Assembly (NCBI RefSeq): GCF_019145475.1
Contig: NZ_JAHTKI010000023.1
Span: 19,678-83,677, forward strand
Source: Pseudomonas botevensis
Lineage (GTDB): Bacteria > Pseudomonadota > Gammaproteobacteria > Pseudomonadales > Pseudomonadaceae
Direction: 5' to 3'
DNA: 64,000 nt
Shown: positions 18,391-26,841 of the stretch, one piece after another
Layout of the letters: every line of letters begins with the position of its first letter
How positions within the stretch are numbered: the first letter of the stretch is position 1
Position numbers and translations under genes: made by a program
The notes under the pieces: model-generated
What the model was told of the DNA's origin: nothing
The model's database searches: none
What the model saw: only the letters and a program-made list of their open reading frames with translations

Positions 18391-19221
18391 ATGACCATCA
18401 TCGCCAGCCTGTTGCGCGCCGCCGAACTGCCGGACTCGCCCACCGCGCGTCTGGACGCCGAATTGCTCTTGGCCGCCGCGCTGGGCAAGTCCCGCAGTTT
18501 TCTCCACACCTGGCCCGAGCGCATCGTGCCCAGTGACGCCGCACTGACCTTTGCCGAGTACCTGCAACGTCGCCGCAGCGGTGAACCGGTGGCCTACATT
18601 CTCGGCCAGCAGGGTTTCTGGAAGCTCGATCTGGAAGTGGCGCCGCACACGCTGATCCCGCGCCCGGACACCGAACTGTTGGTGGAAGCCGCGCTGGAAT
18701 TGCTGCCGGCAACCCCGGCCCGCGTCCTCGACCTCGGCACCGGCAGCGGGGCGATTGCCCTGGCCCTGGCCAGCGAGCGTCCGGCGTGGAACGTCACCGC
18801 CGTGGATCGCGTGCTGGAGGCCGTGGCCCTGGCCGAACGCAACCGCCAGCGTCTGCAACTGAACAACGTCACCGTGCTGAGCAGTCACTGGTTCAGCGCG
18901 CTCGAAGGCAAGCGTTTCCAACTCATCATCAGCAACCCGCCGTATATTCGTGCCGCCGATCCGCATCTGGTCGAAGGCGATGTGCGCTTCGAGCCTGCCA
19001 GTGCGCTGGTGGCCGGGGAAGACGGGCTTGACGATCTGCGCCTGATTGTCGCCCAGGCACCGGATCATCTGGACGCCGGTGGCTGGCTGATGCTCGAACA
19101 CGGTTATGATCAAGCCGAAGCCGTGCGCGATCTGCTGTTGACCCGAGGTTTCGAAGAAGTCCACAGCCGCACCGATCTGGGCGGTCATCAACGCATCAGT
19201 CTGGGACGCCTGCCGTGCTGA
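18391..19221 (+). CDS. prmC: Release factor glutamine methyltransferase
   Basis: 276 residues. It methylates the GGQ glutamine of RF1/RF2 with SAM. 'VLDLGTGSGAIALALA' (~112-127) is the SAM loop, and 'ISNPPYIRAADPHL' (~178) is the NPPY motif that binds the target Gln. The N-terminal helical domain ends at 'RPDTELLVEAAL'. It starts directly behind prfA and overlaps moeB by 7 nt, continuing the coupled hemA operon. Confidence 0.96.
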   Translation: MTIIASLLRAAELPDSPTARLDAELLLAAALGKSRSFLHTWPERIVPSDAALTFAEYLQRRRSGEPVAYILGQQGFWKLDLEVAPHTLIPRPDTELLVEAALELLPATPARVLDLGTGSGAIALALASERPAWNVTAVDRVLEAVALAERNRQRLQLNNVTVLSSHWFSALEGKRFQLIISNPPYIRAADPHLVEGDVRFEPASALVAGEDGLDDLRLIVAQAPDHLDAGGWLMLEHGYDQAEAVRDLLLTRGFEEVHSRTDLGGHQRISLGRLPC

Positions 19222-19970
19222 ATGATCAGGAATTGTTGCGCTACAGTCGGCAGATCCTGCTGCAACACGTCGATATCGACGGCCAGTTGCGGCTCAAGGA
19301 CAGCCGGGTTCTGATCGTCGGCCTCGGTGGTCTCGGCGCGCCGGTGGCGCTGTATCTGGCGGCTGCCGGTGTTGGTGAGCTGCATCTGGCGGATTTTGAC
19401 ACGGTCGACCTGACCAACCTGCAACGCCAGATCATCCACGACACCGACAGCGTCGGTCTGACCAAGGTCGACTCGGCGCTCAAGCGCCTGGGCGCGATCA
19501 ATCCTGAAATCCGTCTGGTGCCCCATCGCCAGGCGCTGGACGAAGATTCTCTCGCCGCCGCCGTGGCGGCGGTGGATCTGGTGCTCGACTGTTCCGACAA
19601 CTTCTCCACCCGCGAGGCGGTCAATGCCGCGTGTGTGGCGGCGCGCAAGCCGCTGGTCAGCGGCGCGGCAATCCGCCTGGAAGGGCAACTGTCGGTCTTC
19701 GATCCACGGCGCGCCGAAAGTCCGTGCTACCACTGTCTGTACGGGCACGGCAGCGAAGCCGAATTGACCTGCAGCGAGGCCGGCGTGGTCGGACCGCTGG
19801 TGGGGCTGGTCGGCAGTCTCCAGGCGCTGGAAGCCCTGAAGATGCTGGTCGGGTTCGGCGAGCCGCTGGTGGGGCGCTTGCTGTTGATCGATGCGCTGGG
19901 TTCGCGCTTCCGTGAGCTGCGGGTCAAGCGTGATCCGAAATGCAGCGTCTGTGGTTCGCACCATGCGTGA
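19215..19970 (+). CDS. moeB: Molybdopterin-synthase adenylyltransferase MoeB / ThiF-HesA family
   Basis: 251 residues. It adenylates the C-terminal Gly-Gly of a ubiquitin-like sulfur carrier (MoaD or ThiS). The Rossmann ATP loop is 'VLIVGLGGLGAPVALYLAAAGVG' (in ~31-53). 'DFDTVDLTNLQRQI' holds the conserved Asp/Arg. The Zn site is built from 'CYHC' and 'CSVC' pairs, and Cys in 'LTCSEAGVVGPLVG' is the conserved cysteine. GTG start at 19215 inside the prmC end. ThiF cannot be excluded from sequence alone; the PAO1 orthologue at this location is annotated moeB. Confidence 0.9.
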   Translation: MLNDQELLRYSRQILLQHVDIDGQLRLKDSRVLIVGLGGLGAPVALYLAAAGVGELHLADFDTVDLTNLQRQIIHDTDSVGLTKVDSALKRLGAINPEIRLVPHRQALDEDSLAAAVAAVDLVLDCSDNFSTREAVNAACVAARKPLVSGAAIRLEGQLSVFDPRRAESPCYHCLYGHGSEAELTCSEAGVVGPLVGLVGSLQALEALKMLVGFGEPLVGRLLLIDALGSRFRELRVKRDPKCSVCGSHHA

Positions 19971-20754
19971 GGCGCCGATCGGCGTCTTCGACTCCGGTGT
20001 CGGCGGCTTGTCGGTATTGGCGGAAATCCAGCGACTGCTGCCCAACGAGTCGTTGTTGTATTTTGCCGATTGCGGACACATTCCCTACGGCGAGAAGACG
20101 CCGGAATTCATCCGTCAGCGTTGCAGTATCATGGCCGGCTTCTTTCGCGAGCAGGGCGCCAAGGCGTTGGTGCTGGCCTGCAACACCGCGACCGTGGCCG
20201 GCGTCGCCGATCTGCGCCGGGACTTCCCCGAGTGGCCGATCGTCGGCATGGAGCCGGCGGTCAAACCGGCGGCGGCCGCGACCCGCAGCGGCGTGGTCGG
20301 TGTGCTCGCCACCACCGGTACTTTGCAGAGCGCCAAGTTCGCTGCCTTGCTCGATCGCTTTGCCACCGATGTGCGGGTGATCACCCAGCCTTGTCCGGGC
20401 CTGGTCGAGCTGATCGAAAGTGGTGATCTGCACAGCGCCGAACTGCGCCAGATGCTGCACGGTTACGTCGAGCCGCTGCTGGCCGCCGGTTGTGACACGA
20501 TCATTCTCGGCTGCACGCACTACCCGTTTCTCAAGCCGATGCTCAAGACCATGATCCCCGAAGCGATCAGCCTGATCGACACCGGCGCGGCCGTGGCACG
20601 ACAACTTCAGCGCCTGCTGGCCGAGCGCGAACTGCTGGCCGAGGGGCCGAATCGTGCCGTGCAATTCTGGACCAGCGCCGATCCGCACTACTTTAAAAAT
20701 ATCCTGCCGTTGCTGGGACAGGCACCTGGCGACGTCCACCGCTTCAGTTTGTAA
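19963..20754 (+). CDS. murI: Glutamate racemase
   Basis: 263 residues from ATG 19963, 8 nt inside the moeB end. It supplies D-glutamate for peptidoglycan. 'IGVFDSGVGGLSVL' (~5-18) has the catalytic-base Asp/Ser segment, 'LACNTATVAG' the first catalytic Cys (~72) and 'LGCTHYPFLKP' the second Cys/His (~183). 'YFADCGHIPYGEK' is the substrate loop. An upstream in-frame start at 19891 would extend deep into moeB and was rejected. It ends the hemA operon. Confidence 0.96.
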   Translation: MREAPIGVFDSGVGGLSVLAEIQRLLPNESLLYFADCGHIPYGEKTPEFIRQRCSIMAGFFREQGAKALVLACNTATVAGVADLRRDFPEWPIVGMEPAVKPAAAATRSGVVGVLATTGTLQSAKFAALLDRFATDVRVITQPCPGLVELIESGDLHSAELRQMLHGYVEPLLAAGCDTIILGCTHYPFLKPMLKTMIPEAISLIDTGAAVARQLQRLLAERELLAEGPNRAVQFWTSADPHYFKNILPLLGQAPGDVHRFSL

Positions 20755-20862
20755 ATAAACCGTGACATAAACGGAAAAATTAGCTGAACTTCTGGTGGGG
20801 CAGAGACTTCTTAGCGATAAGTAACAAAAAACCATACGACCGTTCGGAAAAGGATGTTTCAA

Positions 20863-21381
20863 GTGAAGCGACTATTCTGCTTGGCCGCGATTGCGGCTGC
20901 ACTGATGGGGCAAAGTCTTACCGCACAAGCTGCAGGCGTCGAGTTCGGGGTAGGGGCGACGAGCGACTCGACCATGACTTATCGTCTGGGGATGAACTTC
21001 GACTGGGACAAGAGTTGGCTGCAAAGCGATGTCGGTCGCCTGACCGGCTACTGGAGCGGCGCCTACACCTATTGGGAAGGTGACAAGACCTCCAGCAACA
21101 ACAGCCTGTCGTTCTCGCCGGTACTGGTTTACGAATTCGCCGGTCAGTCGGTCAAGCCGTATGTCGAGGCGGGCATCGGTGTGGCGCTGTTCTCCAACAC
21201 ACAATACGAAGACAACAAACTGGGCGGGGCCTTCCAGTTCGAGGATCGCTTCGGGTTCGGTCTGCGTTTCAACGGCGGGCATGAAGTCGGGATTCGCGCG
21301 ACCCATTATTCCAACGCGGGTCTTTCCAGCAACAACGATGGCGTAGAAAGTTACTCGCTGCATTACACCATGCCGCTGTAA
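20863..21381 (+). CDS. pagL: Lipid A 3-O-deacylase (PagL-type acyloxyacyl hydrolase)
   Basis: About 172 residues. A signal peptide ends near 'SLTAQAAG'. The rest is an 8-strand outer-membrane barrel pattern ending in an aromatic-type strand. The PagL catalytic triad spacing is intact: His, Ser at +2 and Glu at +14 in 'THYSNAGLSSNNDGVES', equal to H126/S128/E140 of P. aeruginosa PagL. I prefer GTG 20863, since AAAGGA (20849-20854) is 8 nt upstream; the ATG at 20854 overlaps that site. It removes the 3-position acyl chain of lipid A in the outer membrane. PAO1 also has pagL beside murI. Confidence 0.87.
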   Translation: MKRLFCLAAIAAALMGQSLTAQAAGVEFGVGATSDSTMTYRLGMNFDWDKSWLQSDVGRLTGYWSGAYTYWEGDKTSSNNSLSFSPVLVYEFAGQSVKPYVEAGIGVALFSNTQYEDNKLGGAFQFEDRFGFGLRFNGGHEVGIRATHYSNAGLSSNNDGVESYSLHYTMPL

Positions 21382-21388
21382 GCACGCC

Positions 21389-21459
21389 TTGTGGGGGCAA
21401 ACCCGCTCCCACAAACGCAACACCCTCCAATGTGGGAGCGGGCAAGCCCGTTCCCACAT
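21389..21459. repeat. Pair of REP elements (BIME-like)
   Basis: Two GTGGGAGC-type palindromes (21389-21414 and 21431-21459) in tandem between the convergent pagL and YkgJ-family genes. They are typical Pseudomonas REPs and may also act as transcription barriers. Confidence 0.8.
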
Positions 21460-21479
21460 TTTGTTTGTGTGCCGGGGAA

Positions 21480-21785
21480 TCAGCGATACGCCGTGGCGAT
21501 CCCCTGGCGCTCTTCGATGCATTCCGGCGCGCCCATTTCGAACTCGCGGCAAATCAGTGGGCGCTTTTCGTAGATCGTGCACATCATGCTGTTGCGATCC
21601 AGCGCCGCGCACCAGCCGTCATCCAGGCGCAGCATCACTTCGCCGCCCCACTCATCGGTATCGATGAAGCGCTCGGGCACGCCCGTGTCGGTGATCAACA
21701 TCACTTCGAGCTGGCAGCAGCAGGCTGCGCAGGTCGAGCATGTGACCTCAGGTTCGGCGATTTGCTGGTGGGGAATGGTTTTCAT
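21480..21785 (-). CDS. YkgJ-family cysteine-cluster protein
   Basis: 101 residues. The UPF0153/YkgJ zinc-or-iron cysteine cluster is clear: 'CSTCAACCCQ' (~16-25), then 'DGWCAALDRNSMMCTIYEKRPLICREFEMGAPEC' (~57-90). The family is presumed metal-binding (CxxCxxxCC type) with no established reaction. ATG at 21785; a longer upstream frame is antisense to the neighbouring gene. It lies 53 nt past the DUF2878 gene in the same direction and may be the tail of the photolyase operon or an independent gene. Confidence 0.82.
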   Translation of the reverse strand: MKTIPHQQIAEPEVTCSTCAACCCQLEVMLITDTGVPERFIDTDEWGGEVMLRLDDGWCAALDRNSMMCTIYEKRPLICREFEMGAPECIEERQGIATAYR

Positions 21786-21838
21786 GGCCGGCAGTGTAAG
21801 GCAGTGGTCGATGACTGTGTGAAAGGCCTGACAGACGT

Positions 21839-22333
21839 TCAGCGCCTGGTCAGCCTCGCCGCCATGTAGTGCAGCAACGGAAACAGCATGGCCCACAGCA
21901 GGCCGATGCCGATCAGGGTGGGCAGCTCGCCATGGGGAAAACGTACCCCGGCCAGTTGCCCGCCCGCGTAATAGGACAGCGCGCCGCCGAGCGCACCGAG
22001 CAGGCTTGCCAGCCATATCGGGCGCGCACTCCATTGCAGACAATGGCGCAGCGTGGTGGCGAGCAAGGCCCACAGCAGCATCAGCCACAGCGGGATCAGG
22101 GGCGACAGATCCTTGAACTCAAACACGCCCACTGTCCGCAAGACGCTGTCCACCGCCGTGCCGACAATCACCACGCTGAGAATCAGCCGGCCTTCCACCG
22201 CCCAGCCGCTGATCCAGCGCAAATGAATCACCAGCACCGCCAGCGCCAGCAGCAGCCAGAGACTGTTGCCGCCGAGCACGCAGGCCAGCCAGCCGACCTG
22301 GAACAACACCGCGTTGGCCAGTCGCTCAAGCAT
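21839..22333 (-). CDS. DUF2878 integral membrane protein
   Basis: 164 residues with about five hydrophobic helices ('VLFQVGWLACVLGGNSLWLLLALAVLVIHL', 'LILSVVIVGTAVDSVL', 'PLIPLWLMLLWALLATTL', 'PIWLASLLGALGGALSYYAGGQLAG', 'LIGIGLLWAMLFPLLHYMAA'). It matches the DUF2878 pattern. Its start codon lies 8 nt inside the end of the CFA-like methyltransferase gene, so it is coupled to it. Function unknown. Constant linkage to the fatty-acid-modifying genes suggests a membrane role in that pathway (inference). Confidence 0.8.
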   Translation of the reverse strand: MLERLANAVLFQVGWLACVLGGNSLWLLLALAVLVIHLRWISGWAVEGRLILSVVIVGTAVDSVLRTVGVFEFKDLSPLIPLWLMLLWALLATTLRHCLQWSARPIWLASLLGALGGALSYYAGGQLAGVRFPHGELPTLIGIGLLWAMLFPLLHYMAARLTRR

Positions 22334-23597
22334 CGAAGCGCCCCAGCAACGGCGCGGTGATCGCCGCCGGTTTGGCCAGCAGCAGTTGCGCGGTGCCGAT
22401 GGTGCGCTCGAGGAATCCGCCCTCGCAGTAACACAGGTAAAACTCCCACAGACGCAAGAAACCGTCGTCGTAGCCCAACTCGTGCAAGCGGCCATGGGCG
22501 CGGCGAAAGTTCTCGTGCCACAGGCGCAAGGTGCGGGCGTAGTGCAGGCCGAAGTCCTCCATGTGCAGCAGGTTCATGTCGGTGTCGCGGCTGACGATCT
22601 CGAGCATTTTCTGCATACAGGGCAGCGCGCCGCCGGGAAAGATGTAGCGCTGGATGAAATCCACGCCGCGTCGCGCCTGCTCGTAGCGCTGGTCGCGGAT
22701 GGTGATCGCTTGCAGCAACATCAGGCCGTTGTCCTTGAGCAACTGTGCGCACTGCTTGAAGTAGGTCGGCAGGAAGCGATGGCCGACCGCTTCGATCATC
22801 TCGATCGATACCAGCTTGTCGTACTGGCCGGTTAGGTCGCGGTAGTCCTTGAGCAGCAGCGTCACTTGATCCTGCAGGCCGAGACGTTCGATGCGCGCGG
22901 CGGTGAAGGCGAACTGCTCTTTGGACAGCGTCGTGGTGGTGACTTTGCAGCCATAATGCTGCGCGGCATAGAGCGCCATGCTGCCCCACCCAGTGCCGAT
23001 TTCCAGCAGGTGATCGCCGGGCTTGAGTGCGAGTTTGCGGCAGATCCGTTCCAGCTTGTTCAGTTGTGCCTGTTCCAGGCTGTCGTCGGCGCTGAGGAAT
23101 TGCGCCGCCGAATACATCATGGTCGGATCGAGAAACTGTTCGAACAGCTCATTGCCCAGGTCGTAATGGGCGGCGATGTTTTTTCGCGATCCCTTGTGCG
23201 TGTTGCGATTGAGCCAGTGCAGGCCGCGCACCAGTGGCCGCCCGAGCTTCGCCAGACCGCCCTCCATCGCATCGAGCACGTCGAGGTTGCTGACGAAGAC
23301 CCGCACCACCGCCGTCAGGTCAGGCGAACTCCAGTAGCCCTGGATAAAGGCTTCACCGGCGCCGATCGAACCGTTGCTGGCGACCATTCCCCAGGCGGCC
23401 GCGTCGAGTACCTGGATTTCACCGACCAGCGGACTGCCAGACGCGCCGAAGACCTGGCGTTCTCCGTCCTCGATCAACACCAGTTGCCCGTGTTTGAGTT
23501 GCGCCAGTTGGCGCAGCACGCCTCGGCGCAGCAGCGACCCGCTCAGGCCATGGAGGCTGAACAGGGCGGCTTTGGGCAAAACGCTAGAGGTCTTCAT
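22326..23597 (-). CDS. CFA-synthase-family SAM methyltransferase (possible UfaM)
   Basis: 423 residues. The N-terminal lipid-binding domain is followed by a SAM-dependent fold: 'IAAHYDLGNELFEQFLDPTMMYSAAQF' (~165-190), SAM loop 'HLLEIGTGWGSMALYAA', 'TTTTLSKEQFAFTAARI', 'YDKLVSIEMIEAVGHRFLPTYF', 'RRGVDFIQRYIFPGGALP'. It methylates unsaturated acyl chains of membrane phospholipids. The neighbours (flavoprotein, DUF1365, SDR) resemble the Rhodobacter sphaeroides singlet-oxygen operon where the CFA-like enzyme is UfaM, forming methylated precursors of furan fatty acids, so the product may not be a cyclopropane. ATG at 23597, 14 nt inside the DUF1365 gene. Confidence 0.85.
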   Translation of the reverse strand: MKTSSVLPKAALFSLHGLSGSLLRRGVLRQLAQLKHGQLVLIEDGERQVFGASGSPLVGEIQVLDAAAWGMVASNGSIGAGEAFIQGYWSSPDLTAVVRVFVSNLDVLDAMEGGLAKLGRPLVRGLHWLNRNTHKGSRKNIAAHYDLGNELFEQFLDPTMMYSAAQFLSADDSLEQAQLNKLERICRKLALKPGDHLLEIGTGWGSMALYAAQHYGCKVTTTTLSKEQFAFTAARIERLGLQDQVTLLLKDYRDLTGQYDKLVSIEMIEAVGHRFLPTYFKQCAQLLKDNGLMLLQAITIRDQRYEQARRGVDFIQRYIFPGGALPCMQKMLEIVSRDTDMNLLHMEDFGLHYARTLRLWHENFRRAHGRLHELGYDDGFLRLWEFYLCYCEGGFLERTIGTAQLLLAKPAAITAPLLGRFDA

Positions 23598-24399
23598 GGC
23601 GGCGCTCCCTGGGGGGCACGGTGGCGGTTCGAAAGCTGCCGTCGGCAGGCTGATGGGCAAACAACGGGGTGCGTTTGAGCAGCAGGCGCAGAGCCTGCCA
23701 ATAGATCGCCACAGCGGTCTTGGCGCTCATCCACGGGAAGCGCCGCAGGTAACGGTGCAGGCTGCGCCGGTCGAGGGGTTCGCGGTGCAGATCGAGGGTC
23801 GCGTCGAACAGTTTGTGTTCGCCCTGCCAGTCGGCCATGTGCACGCCCAGAGTTTGCGCGGCGGGGCTGAAACTCATGCGGTATTCCAGATCCCGAGGCA
23901 GAAACGGCGAAACGTGAAAGGCTTTGGCCACCGCGAAGTGCTGGTGAAAGTCCTCCAGGCTCTGCGCCGCCCGCGCAGGCAGTACGTAGTGGTAACGCTC
24001 GCGCCATGGCGTGTTGCTGACTTCGCAGAGAATCGCCGCCAGTTGCCCGTCGGCTTCGTGGCAGTAAAAGAAACTCACCGGGTTGAACGCCAGACCCCAA
24101 CTGCGAGGTTGCGTCAGCAGGCAGATCGAACCCTGCGGGGCATGGCCCAGAGCGCTGGCGACTTGTTGGCGCACCGCGTCGATCAAGGAAATGCCCTGGC
24201 CGGTAAAAGTCTTCAGGTAATCGGTTTCGCGAAACGAGAACGGCGCAAAGCGGCGGTTGCCGGCCAGAGCAGAGAGGTTCAGCACTGCGCCCTGCTCGCT
24301 CAGGTCGAGATACAACAGGCCGATCCGGTAGCGGAATTCATGGCGGCGCGGAGCGAATCGCCGGTGGGCGATCCAGCCGCTGTAGAGGGCGCTGTTCAC
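23584..24399 (-). CDS. DUF1365 protein
   Basis: 271 residues, GTG start at 24399 inside the end of the flavoprotein gene. Family landmarks: 'HRRFAPRRHEFRYRIGLLYLDL' (~12-33), 'SWGLAFNPVSFFYCH' (~100-114), 'CEVSNTPWRERYHYVL', 'KAFHVSPFLP' (~155) and 'HADWQGEHKLFDATL'-like strands. The biochemical role is unknown. It is nearly always encoded between an amine-oxidase-like flavoprotein and a CFA-like methyltransferase, as here, implying a joint lipid-modification task (inference). Confidence 0.88.
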   Translation of the reverse strand: MNSALYSGWIAHRRFAPRRHEFRYRIGLLYLDLSEQGAVLNLSALAGNRRFAPFSFRETDYLKTFTGQGISLIDAVRQQVASALGHAPQGSICLLTQPRSWGLAFNPVSFFYCHEADGQLAAILCEVSNTPWRERYHYVLPARAAQSLEDFHQHFAVAKAFHVSPFLPRDLEYRMSFSPAAQTLGVHMADWQGEHKLFDATLDLHREPLDRRSLHRYLRRFPWMSAKTAVAIYWQALRLLLKRTPLFAHQPADGSFRTATVPPRERRHEDL

Positions 24400-25643
24400 A
24401 GGCTTTCCCCAAACGACGCGGCTACCTGCAAGGCACTGACCACGCCGTCTTCGTGAAACCCGTTGGCCCAATAGGCGCCGCAGTAATGGGTGTGACGCAG
24501 GCCATCGATTTCGCCCCGGCGATTCTGCGCCGCCAGCGCCGCGAGACTGAATTGCGGATGGGCGTAGGTGAGGCGCGCGAGGACCTTCGACGGACTGATG
24601 CCGGCGTTCTGGTTGAGGCTGACACAAAACGTGGTGTCGCTCTGAATGCCCTGCAGGATGTTCATGTTGTAGGTGACAGCGGCGTGGGTGTGGCCGGCGC
24701 CGTTGAGGCGATAGTTCCAGCTGGCCCAGGCCCGCTGGCGCGTGGGCAACAGGCGGGTATCGGTGTGCAGCACCACCTGATTGTCGGCGTAGGGCAGGGC
24801 GCCGAGGATTTCCCGTTCGGCTTTGTCGGGATCGCCCAGCAACTGCAGCGCCTGATCGCTGTGGCAGGCGAGCACCACTTTGTCGAAACGCTCGATACCG
24901 GCCGGGCTGTGGACAACCACCCCGTGCGGGTCTCGATCAATCCGGGCCACCGCACAGTTCAGACGAATCCGGTCGCGAAAGCCTGCGCACAGCGGCTCGA
25001 TATATGCGCTGGAACCGCCCTCGATCACCCTCCATTGCGGACGGTCATTCACCGACAGCAGCCCGTGGTTGTCGAAAAAACGCAGAAACAACCGCAGCGG
25101 AAAATTCAGCATTTCGGCCATGGGCATCGACCAGATGGCCGACCCCATCGGCACGATGTAATGCAGGATGAAACGCTCGCCGTAATCGCCGGCCTTGAGG
25201 TAGTCGTCGAGGGTGCTGTCAGCAGCGATCCGCTGTTCGGCGAGATCGCGCCGGGCTTCCTTGTTGAAGCGCAGAATGTCACGCAGCATGCTCCAGAATC
25301 CTGGCGAGAGCAGATTGCTGCGCTGGGCGAACAGGCTGTTCAGATTGTGGCCGTTGTACTCCACGCCGGTGTCCGGGTCGCTCACCGAAAAGCTCATTTC
25401 GGTGGGCTTGAAAGGCACGCCCAACTGGCCGAGCAGACGAATGAAGTTCGGATAGGTCCGGTCATTGAACACAATGAACCCGGTATCCACCGCGTATTCA
25501 CGCCCCTGCACGGCCACTTGCATCGTGTGCGTATGGCCGCCGATCCAGGCGCCGGCCTCGAACACCGTGACGTCATGTCGGCGTGCAAGCAGGTACGCGC
25601 AGGTCAGCCCTGCGATCCCGCTGCCGACAATGGCGATTTTCAC
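24396..25643 (-). CDS. NAD(P)/FAD amine-oxidase-like flavoprotein
   Basis: 415 residues. It begins 'MKIAIVGSGIAGLTCAYLLARRHDVTVFEAGAWIGGHTHT', the FAD-binding dinucleotide fold with its GxGxxG, and ends 'YCGAYWANGFHEDGVVSALQVA', the C-terminal FAD-contact strand. GTG start 25643 overlaps the SDR stop (GTGA). The same family includes a flavoprotein needed after UfaM for furan fatty-acid synthesis in Rhodobacter, as I recall it; this protein is a candidate acyl desaturase/oxidase by context only. Confidence 0.86.
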   Translation of the reverse strand: MKIAIVGSGIAGLTCAYLLARRHDVTVFEAGAWIGGHTHTMQVAVQGREYAVDTGFIVFNDRTYPNFIRLLGQLGVPFKPTEMSFSVSDPDTGVEYNGHNLNSLFAQRSNLLSPGFWSMLRDILRFNKEARRDLAEQRIAADSTLDDYLKAGDYGERFILHYIVPMGSAIWSMPMAEMLNFPLRLFLRFFDNHGLLSVNDRPQWRVIEGGSSAYIEPLCAGFRDRIRLNCAVARIDRDPHGVVVHSPAGIERFDKVVLACHSDQALQLLGDPDKAEREILGALPYADNQVVLHTDTRLLPTRQRAWASWNYRLNGAGHTHAAVTYNMNILQGIQSDTTFCVSLNQNAGISPSKVLARLTYAHPQFSLAALAAQNRRGEIDGLRHTHYCGAYWANGFHEDGVVSALQVAASFGESL

Positions 25644-26422
25644 GTGGCGTCCTTGAGCGGCGGATTGCTGCGCACCATGCGCTTGCCGATTGCCAGCTGG
25701 ACCCGCGCCGGCATTTTCGACAGCGGCCACAGCATCGCCATGAACAGCGCCGGGAAGGCGATTTCCAGCGGCCGACTCTTGAGTTCGGTGAAAATGTGCC
25801 GCGCGGCCTTTTCCACGGGCCAGCTCAATGGCATCGCAAAATCGTTCTTCGCGGTCAGCGGAGTGTCGACGAAACCGGGGCTGATCACGGTGACTTCGAT
25901 ACCCTCGTCCGCCAGGTCGATGCGCAGGGATTCGAACAGATAACGCAGCCCGGCCTTCGACGCGCCATAGGCTTCGGCCCGAGGCAACGGCACGTAGGTG
26001 ACGGAGCTGGCCATGCCCACCAGATGCGGCGCGATGCCCTTGCGCAACAGGGGCAGGGCGGCCTCGATGCAATAGCTGCTGGCGAGCAGGTTGGTACGCA
26101 CCACATGCTCGACGATCGACGCGTCGAACTGCCGGGCATCGACGTATTCGCAGGTGCCAGCATTGAGGATCACGCTGTCCAGCGTCCCCCAGTCCGCCGC
26201 GATCTGCTCGCCGATTTCACGCACGGTCTGGCTGTTGGTCAGGTCTCCGGGCACCACCAGCACTTGTCCTGGATAACGTTGCGACAACACTTTCAACGGC
26301 GCGATCTGGCGGGAGCTGACCGCCAGGTGCGCGCCGCTTTTCAGAATCTCTTCCGCCAGGGCTGCACCGATGCCACTGCTGGCGCCGGTCAGCCAATAAC
26401 GACGTGGAGTTGTACGACTCAT
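25640..26422 (-). CDS. Short-chain dehydrogenase/reductase
   Basis: 260 residues of the classical SDR type: 'RYWLTGASSGIGAALAEEIL' (TGxxxGIG, ~8-27), 'SVILNAGTCEYVD' (NAG, in ~88-100), catalytic Ser in 'VGMASSVTYVPLP' and 'YGASKAGLRYLFESLRIDL' (YxxxK, ~153-157), then 'VISPGFVDTPLT'. It uses NAD(P)H; the substrate is unknown. Its C-terminal tail has a hydrophobic stretch ('FPALFMAMLWPLSKM'), suggesting peripheral membrane association. It overlaps both flanking genes by 4 nt. Confidence 0.9.
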   Translation of the reverse strand: MSRTTPRRYWLTGASSGIGAALAEEILKSGAHLAVSSRQIAPLKVLSQRYPGQVLVVPGDLTNSQTVREIGEQIAADWGTLDSVILNAGTCEYVDARQFDASIVEHVVRTNLLASSYCIEAALPLLRKGIAPHLVGMASSVTYVPLPRAEAYGASKAGLRYLFESLRIDLADEGIEVTVISPGFVDTPLTAKNDFAMPLSWPVEKAARHIFTELKSRPLEIAFPALFMAMLWPLSKMPARVQLAIGKRMVRSNPPLKDAT

Positions 26423-26841
26423 CCCAATCTCCTTTTCAGCCAGGCGATCACCCGGCCCAACACTGGTAAATGCTCATACAGCATGGCCCCGGCATCGAAG
26501 TAGTCCCGGTGCCGATAAACCTTGTCGCGCCACAGCAGGTGCGAGCAGCCGGCGACCCGGATCAAGCGGCCGCCCGCCAGGCGCGGGTGCCGATAGCTCA
26601 TGACCCAGCGCAGGTAGCCTTCGCAGTCTCCGATCTGGTCGAAGCCGTGGAAATCGAAACGCAGTTCACTGACGTTGGCGTACAGCTCGCTGAAATAGCC
26701 GCGCAGTTGTGTCAGTCCCTGTACCTCGTGCAGCGGGTCGGTGAAATGAATGTCATCGCTGTAAAGCTGCTCGAGGCTGTGCAGATTGTCTTTGTTCAAC
26801 TGCGCAAACTGCCGCGCGAAGCGACGCAGAAACTCACTCAT
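26419..26841 (-). CDS. SnoaL/NTF2-like small protein
   Basis: 140 residues with the NTF2-like cone fold pattern: 'FARQFAQLNKDNLHSLEQLYSDDIHFTDPLHEVQGLTQLRGYF' (~8-50) and 'RVAGCSHLLWRDKVYRHRDYFD' (~95-115), the latter a usual SnoaL-like strand pair. I start at ATG 26841 because GGAG lies 6 nt upstream; two earlier in-frame ATGs overlap that site. It may be an accessory ligand-binding or isomerase subunit. It overlaps photolyase by 8 nt and the SDR by 4 nt. Confidence 0.82.
   Translation of the reverse strand: MSEFLRRFARQFAQLNKDNLHSLEQLYSDDIHFTDPLHEVQGLTQLRGYFSELYANVSELRFDFHGFDQIGDCEGYLRWVMSYRHPRLAGGRLIRVAGCSHLLWRDKVYRHRDYFDAGAMLYEHLPVLGRVIAWLKRRLG

Noticed and set aside
17374..19191. 605-codon open frame on the minus strand
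   Set aside because: Antisense to prfA and prmC, both of which have full family motifs.
19891..19962. Upstream start for murI
   Set aside because: Would overlap moeB by 80 nt and add residues absent from the family; ATG 19963 gives the standard N-terminus.
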